Assembly: GCA_025331565.1 (NCBI GenBank)
Contig: JAFREQ010000042.1
Location: 3,262,001 to 3,326,000 of the forward strand
Length of the DNA stretch: 64,000 nucleotides
Direction of reading: 5' to 3'
Source: Holacanthus passer
Lineage: Eukaryota; Chordata; Actinopteri; Pomacanthidae
Positions 60,551 through 64,000 of this stretch are shown piece by piece. Under the pieces are notes generated by a model that was not told the origin of the DNA, searched no databases, and saw only the letters and a list, made by a program, of their open reading frames with translations. Numbering within the stretch: the first letter of the stretch is position 1; every line of letters begins with the position of its first letter. Made by a program: the position numbers and the translations under genes.

Positions 60551-61640
60551 CCTACAACTGAGTGTCAGAGGAAAAACCATAACTTCAGATGGTGCAGCAG
60601 CCACCTCAGAAGAACCATGAGCAGGAAGAAGAAAGCTTGAAGAGATTAGCTGCAGAAAAGAGCTGTAATGATCTGCAGTAATTACAGCCAAAGTATATTT
60701 GACCGCTGGCAGTAGATTCATTGTATGATAACACAACGATGAGCTGCGTCACATCAGTTAGCCAGGCATGAACTTTTCCGATCACTGTCTGCTAATTTTA
60801 ATTCACAAGGCAGAAGAAAAAATCGATTAAATAATAATAAGCAGGACGTTTTTAGCCTCGTCTGAGATGCTGCGCGCTGTCAAAACAATGACCAGCGTTA
60901 CGTCACTGACCAGTTAGTTCGGCTAACAACCTGCTAGCTGCACCAACAAAACGCAAAGAAGCTGTGTTTTACAACCTAAACACAGACTTTATGTTAAACG
61001 CAGGTTAATTCTGGTTCCGAACAAATCCGCAGGACAACATCATCGGTAGCTTTTGTGTTAGATAACCTCCACTAATGATAAATTACTTATGCCTTCTCGC
61101 TTTAGCTAGGGCAAGTTAACGCTGCCGTTGGCTAATGCTAACTAGCTAGAGCACCAAGTTGGGACTCAAACTCTGATCTTATTGACCCTCCGCCCACATC
61201 GCGAACATTTTATCACAGACATTCGTGTTGTGCAGCTCTCTACGAGGCTCTACTGACTTGTTTCGCCTCCAGTTCGCCTTAATTCAGACCCCCACCTTCT
61301 TGAAGAGCGACTGCCCGCTCATCCAAAAGTAGCAACCCGCCGCTACAGTGTAGGCAGCTGCAGCCAGGCCCGGGAGACGGACAAGAAAAACACTGAGTCC
61401 CTAACAGACAAGGGACGTCTCCGACTCCGCGCTGAGGCAAAACCGACGAGCTAAAATGATGCCGCTACCATTCCGGTGCTTAGTCGAGACAGCAACGCGC
61501 CTCTCCGAGCGGCGAAGCCATTGTTTTCGCTTTAAAATCCCGATATTGTTGAGAGAGCCGCCATCGCGTAACCAACCTGAAAGCCTCGCCTGTTCTCCAT
61601 CAGTGTGCGTGAATGCAGCCTGAGAGTTGAGAGCGGCACT
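60551..61640 (-). promoter_or_regulatory. SETD1A: SETD1A CpG-rich promoter, 5' UTR exon and intron 1
   Basis: The coding start sits a few bases after a good acceptor near 60558 (TTTTTCCTCTGACACTCAG). A candidate noncoding first exon ends at a donor after 61296 (AAG then GTGGGG). Upstream sequence is CpG-rich, with a YY1-type GATGGCGGC on the minus strand at 61557-61565. This matches the usual SETD1A layout, in which the ATG is in exon 2. Confidence 0.55.
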
Positions 61641-61830
61641 TTCTGCAAGTTTGAATACTAAATAAAAAATAAACAAAAGACTACGTCAAGATAAAACACT
61701 AGATATGTACTTACAAGCAAAAGATATTTCAACTGAACACGCGAAAGAATTTTATTAATGGTCAAATTTTTACACTTTAAAAATGTTCGAATCTGCTCAT
61801 ACAAAATCAAGCACGGGAAAGTCCTCATTG

Positions 61831-61843
61831 CGCCCCCTAAAGG
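61831..61843 (-). promoter_or_regulatory. Weak CTCF-like motif
   Basis: CCTTTAGGGGGCG on the minus strand matches the CTCF core with two mismatches and is followed by CAAT. It lies just upstream of the SETD1A promoter. Confidence 0.25.
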
Positions 61844-61944
61844 CTGATCGGTGGCAGCTCAGCTAACGCAAACTAATAATACATCTGATCACAAGCCTGA
61901 ACAAAGTCGTGGACAGGTTTAATGTTTAATATGTAGCAGACAAA

Positions 61945-62302
61945 ATAAAAAAAGTAAAAGTGCAATAAATTTTTTAATTTTTAAATATATCATTAAAAGT
62001 ATTATCAGCAAAATCTGAGTATAAAAAGTAAAAGTATTCATTAGGCAGTAAAATGGCCCCTGTAGGTGTTTTATTACATATTTTATCATTGGATTATTAT
62101 TACTGATGCATAAATGTGTAACCAACATGTTAATGTTGTAGCTGGTCAAGGCTGGAGCTCATTTTATCATCTGTATTCTGTATGTTTGGAACTTTAATCT
62201 TAATGATTAATAATAATAAAATGAAAAACTTGAAATACTGAACTACCTCAAAATTGTACTGAAGTGCAATAAATGAGTAAATGTACTTACATTCCACTGT
62301 TT
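61945..62302 (-). repeat. Dispersed teleost repeat, copy D
   Basis: Reverse-strand copy of the family at 8012, 13690 and 17660. Landmarks are AAAGTAAAAGTATTCATTAG, GCAGTAAAATGGCCCC, GCTGGTCAAGGCTGGAGCTC and, at the end, GAGTAAATGTACTTACATTC. It lacks the nested insert and is internally shortened. Confidence 0.65.
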
Positions 62303-63920
62303 CATACTGTATGCTGTGTCTGTTGGATTCAGAAAATGACCCAAGATAAACATCTCTAGAGACAGCGTTTCACTGTTTGCAATCAGTCAAGTGGTCTACA
62401 TTGTGTGCCAGTGAACAATGTGGATGTATTGCTAAGACTCGTATCATTTTGTGACTGAATTTTCTAAAGGGCCACAATTTAAACTCTCATCAGTCAAAAT
62501 GTGGAACAATTAGTTTCCACAAGAGAGCACCATAAAAATTGGTCATAAATCTCAGTATTTTTCTCTCAAAGTATGCAATCCTTATTATATACAACCAGGG
62601 CAGGTTTTATTATTTTACTCAAATCACAAACACAGAAGATAAAACCCCAGTGAATTCCATAAGGAAACACAGCAGGAAAGTAGAAAATAAAGTATATACA
62701 CTAGATACGATTAATTAGGTTAAGATGGCGCAATAAATTGAGGATACAGAATCAAATCAGTTGGTATATAGGTCAAATTATGTCTGCAAAATCCAAATTT
62801 ATGGAAGTACATCGTACTGTGTCGTCTGCAATAACGGTCAAAATGTGGACACTACCATGTTGTGCAATTTAAACCTAATCCCATTCAGTAACCTTGTATG
62901 AGATACTGCTGAGAAGCTGCAATGCTAATTTTTGAGTGTGCTCATTTAACTCTGACACCATAATTATGGTTTTGTATCAAATGGTTGCATTAGGCTTTGA
63001 GATAGTAGGGACAAGAAAAATTCATCAGTCATAGGTTTGATCAAACCCAGACTTATATCTGGATAGATATGGTCATTGTATCCATTTTAGCTCGTCAACC
63101 ACACTGATGTAACTAAATCTAGTCCAGAGACTGCTGACACTATCTAAAAGTTAAATTTAGCATTAAGCCTCACCCATTCTGCTCCCCGTTATAGACCTTC
63201 ACTCTTTCAACTCCTGCTACCAAGAGGTCTGTGAATCAGGTTGTATGTCGTACACAACTACACCCATCGGCAGTCATCATCAGTTATGTCCTCGTAAATT
63301 GAACAATAACTTGAAATTTACCATGAAAAAAAAAACAGAAACAGTTTTCCAACAGATTCCAGTGCATTTAATTATGTTTGCTCAGATATTCATTAGAAAC
63401 AGCCTGCATGAAACCAATCTCATAGCAGATATAAATTAAAATTTCCTTGATCGTTTTTATATTAATGTTAATACACATCCAATGAAACCACAGCAATGCT
63501 TTCATTCCTTTTAAAATGTGGCTCAATATCACCAAGTGTTCCTTCCTGGCAGATTAAGTTTTAAAAAGCTCACCGAGCAACACAGCTTTCAAACAGAGCT
63601 TTGATGAATTTTGAAAAGATAGTTGGACAGAAAAAAAAAAAACCATTCTGACATGAATTGTGGCGACAGATTCGATGGTGAAAAAGTCCCTCTCACTTGA
63701 CATAGACAGTTCACTCTCAGTCATTAAAGGTATAGCCACACCAAAAGGAGCAGGTGGTGACAGAGACAGCTAAGCTTGACACACCCAGAGGCATGGGATG
63801 TCTGTTTAGAGCTGGAGCGACTGTGAGCCAGAGCTGCGAACTGTGGTGGGAGAAGCTGGAGAAAACGGTCTGAGCTGAGCACTGCTGTCATGTGTGCTTG
63901 TTTCACTATCCCTGCGGTGA
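62303..63920. other. AT-rich sequence, no gene seen
   Basis: No supportable exon, RNA gene or strong repeat. The right part may be the 3' UTR of the minus-strand gene suspected at the window edge. Confidence 0.4.
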
Positions 63921-63924
63921 TCTT

Positions 63925-64000
63925 TCACATGGCTTTCACTTTGATTTGCTTCATCTTCATCTGCTTCTTCTCGATCTTCTTCTGCTCACGTCGCTGGGCT
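63925..64000 (-). CDS. Possible C-terminal end of an unidentified minus-strand gene
   Basis: The last 76 bases can be read on the minus strand as a Lys/Gln-rich C-terminus (QRREQKKIEKKQMKMKQIKV, then KAM and a TGA stop at 63925-63927). In a second frame they read as an Arg/Ser tail (PSDVSRRRSRRSR and stop). I cannot decide between these or rule out neither; the family is unknown because the gene would lie outside the window. Confidence 0.3.
   Translation of the reverse strand, partial: AQRREQKKIEKKQMKMKQIKVKAM

Noticed and set aside
1..64000. tRNA, rRNA, CRISPR, integrated viral genes or toxin genes
   Set aside because: None seen by reading; a proper tRNA or covariance-model scan was not possible here.

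Overview
The window is animal nuclear DNA and almost certainly from a ray-finned (teleost) fish, probably a percomorph. Genes are split by introns with GT-AG boundaries, intergenic DNA is AT-rich, and promoters sit in short CpG-rich islands. Several dispersed repeats of a kind common in teleost genomes occur. Proteins rebuilt by splicing match vertebrate families over their full length. There is no operon structure, CRISPR array, integrated virus or plasmid feature.

Layout, left to right: the 5' part of an unidentified minus-strand gene (about 0.6-2.3 kb); CD2BP2 (minus, 3.7-6.1 kb), a GYF-domain spliceosome protein; a sesquipedalian/PHETA-type PH-domain gene (plus, 8.8-10.1 kb); MYLPF, the fast skeletal regulatory myosin light chain (plus, 15.3-18.9 kb); TBC1D10B, a Rab GTPase-activating protein (minus, 22.9-29.6 kb); HSD3B7, a bile-acid 3-beta-hydroxysteroid dehydrogenase (minus, 32.8-41.4 kb); SETD1A, an H3K4 methyltransferase (minus, 45.7-60.6 kb, 20 coding exons); and a doubtful C-terminal scrap of another minus-strand gene at the right edge.

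These genes share no pathway. What unites them is conserved synteny: CD2BP2, TBC1D10B, MYLPF, HSD3B7 and SETD1A all lie in human 16p11.2, but here they sit within about 60 kb.

The most notable observations are an AT-AC intron of the minor (U12) spliceosome in SETD1A with a clear donor and branch point, two coding-frame breaks (SETD1A and TBC1D10B) that both fall at a run of five C and both need one extra base, a PHETA-type gene in a block where I know of no human counterpart, and candidate CTCF sites flanking the MYLPF-TBC1D10B interval. I found no evidence for a wholly new biological system. Exon boundaries were set by hand from splice sites, reading phase and remembered human protein sequences, so single-base errors are possible.
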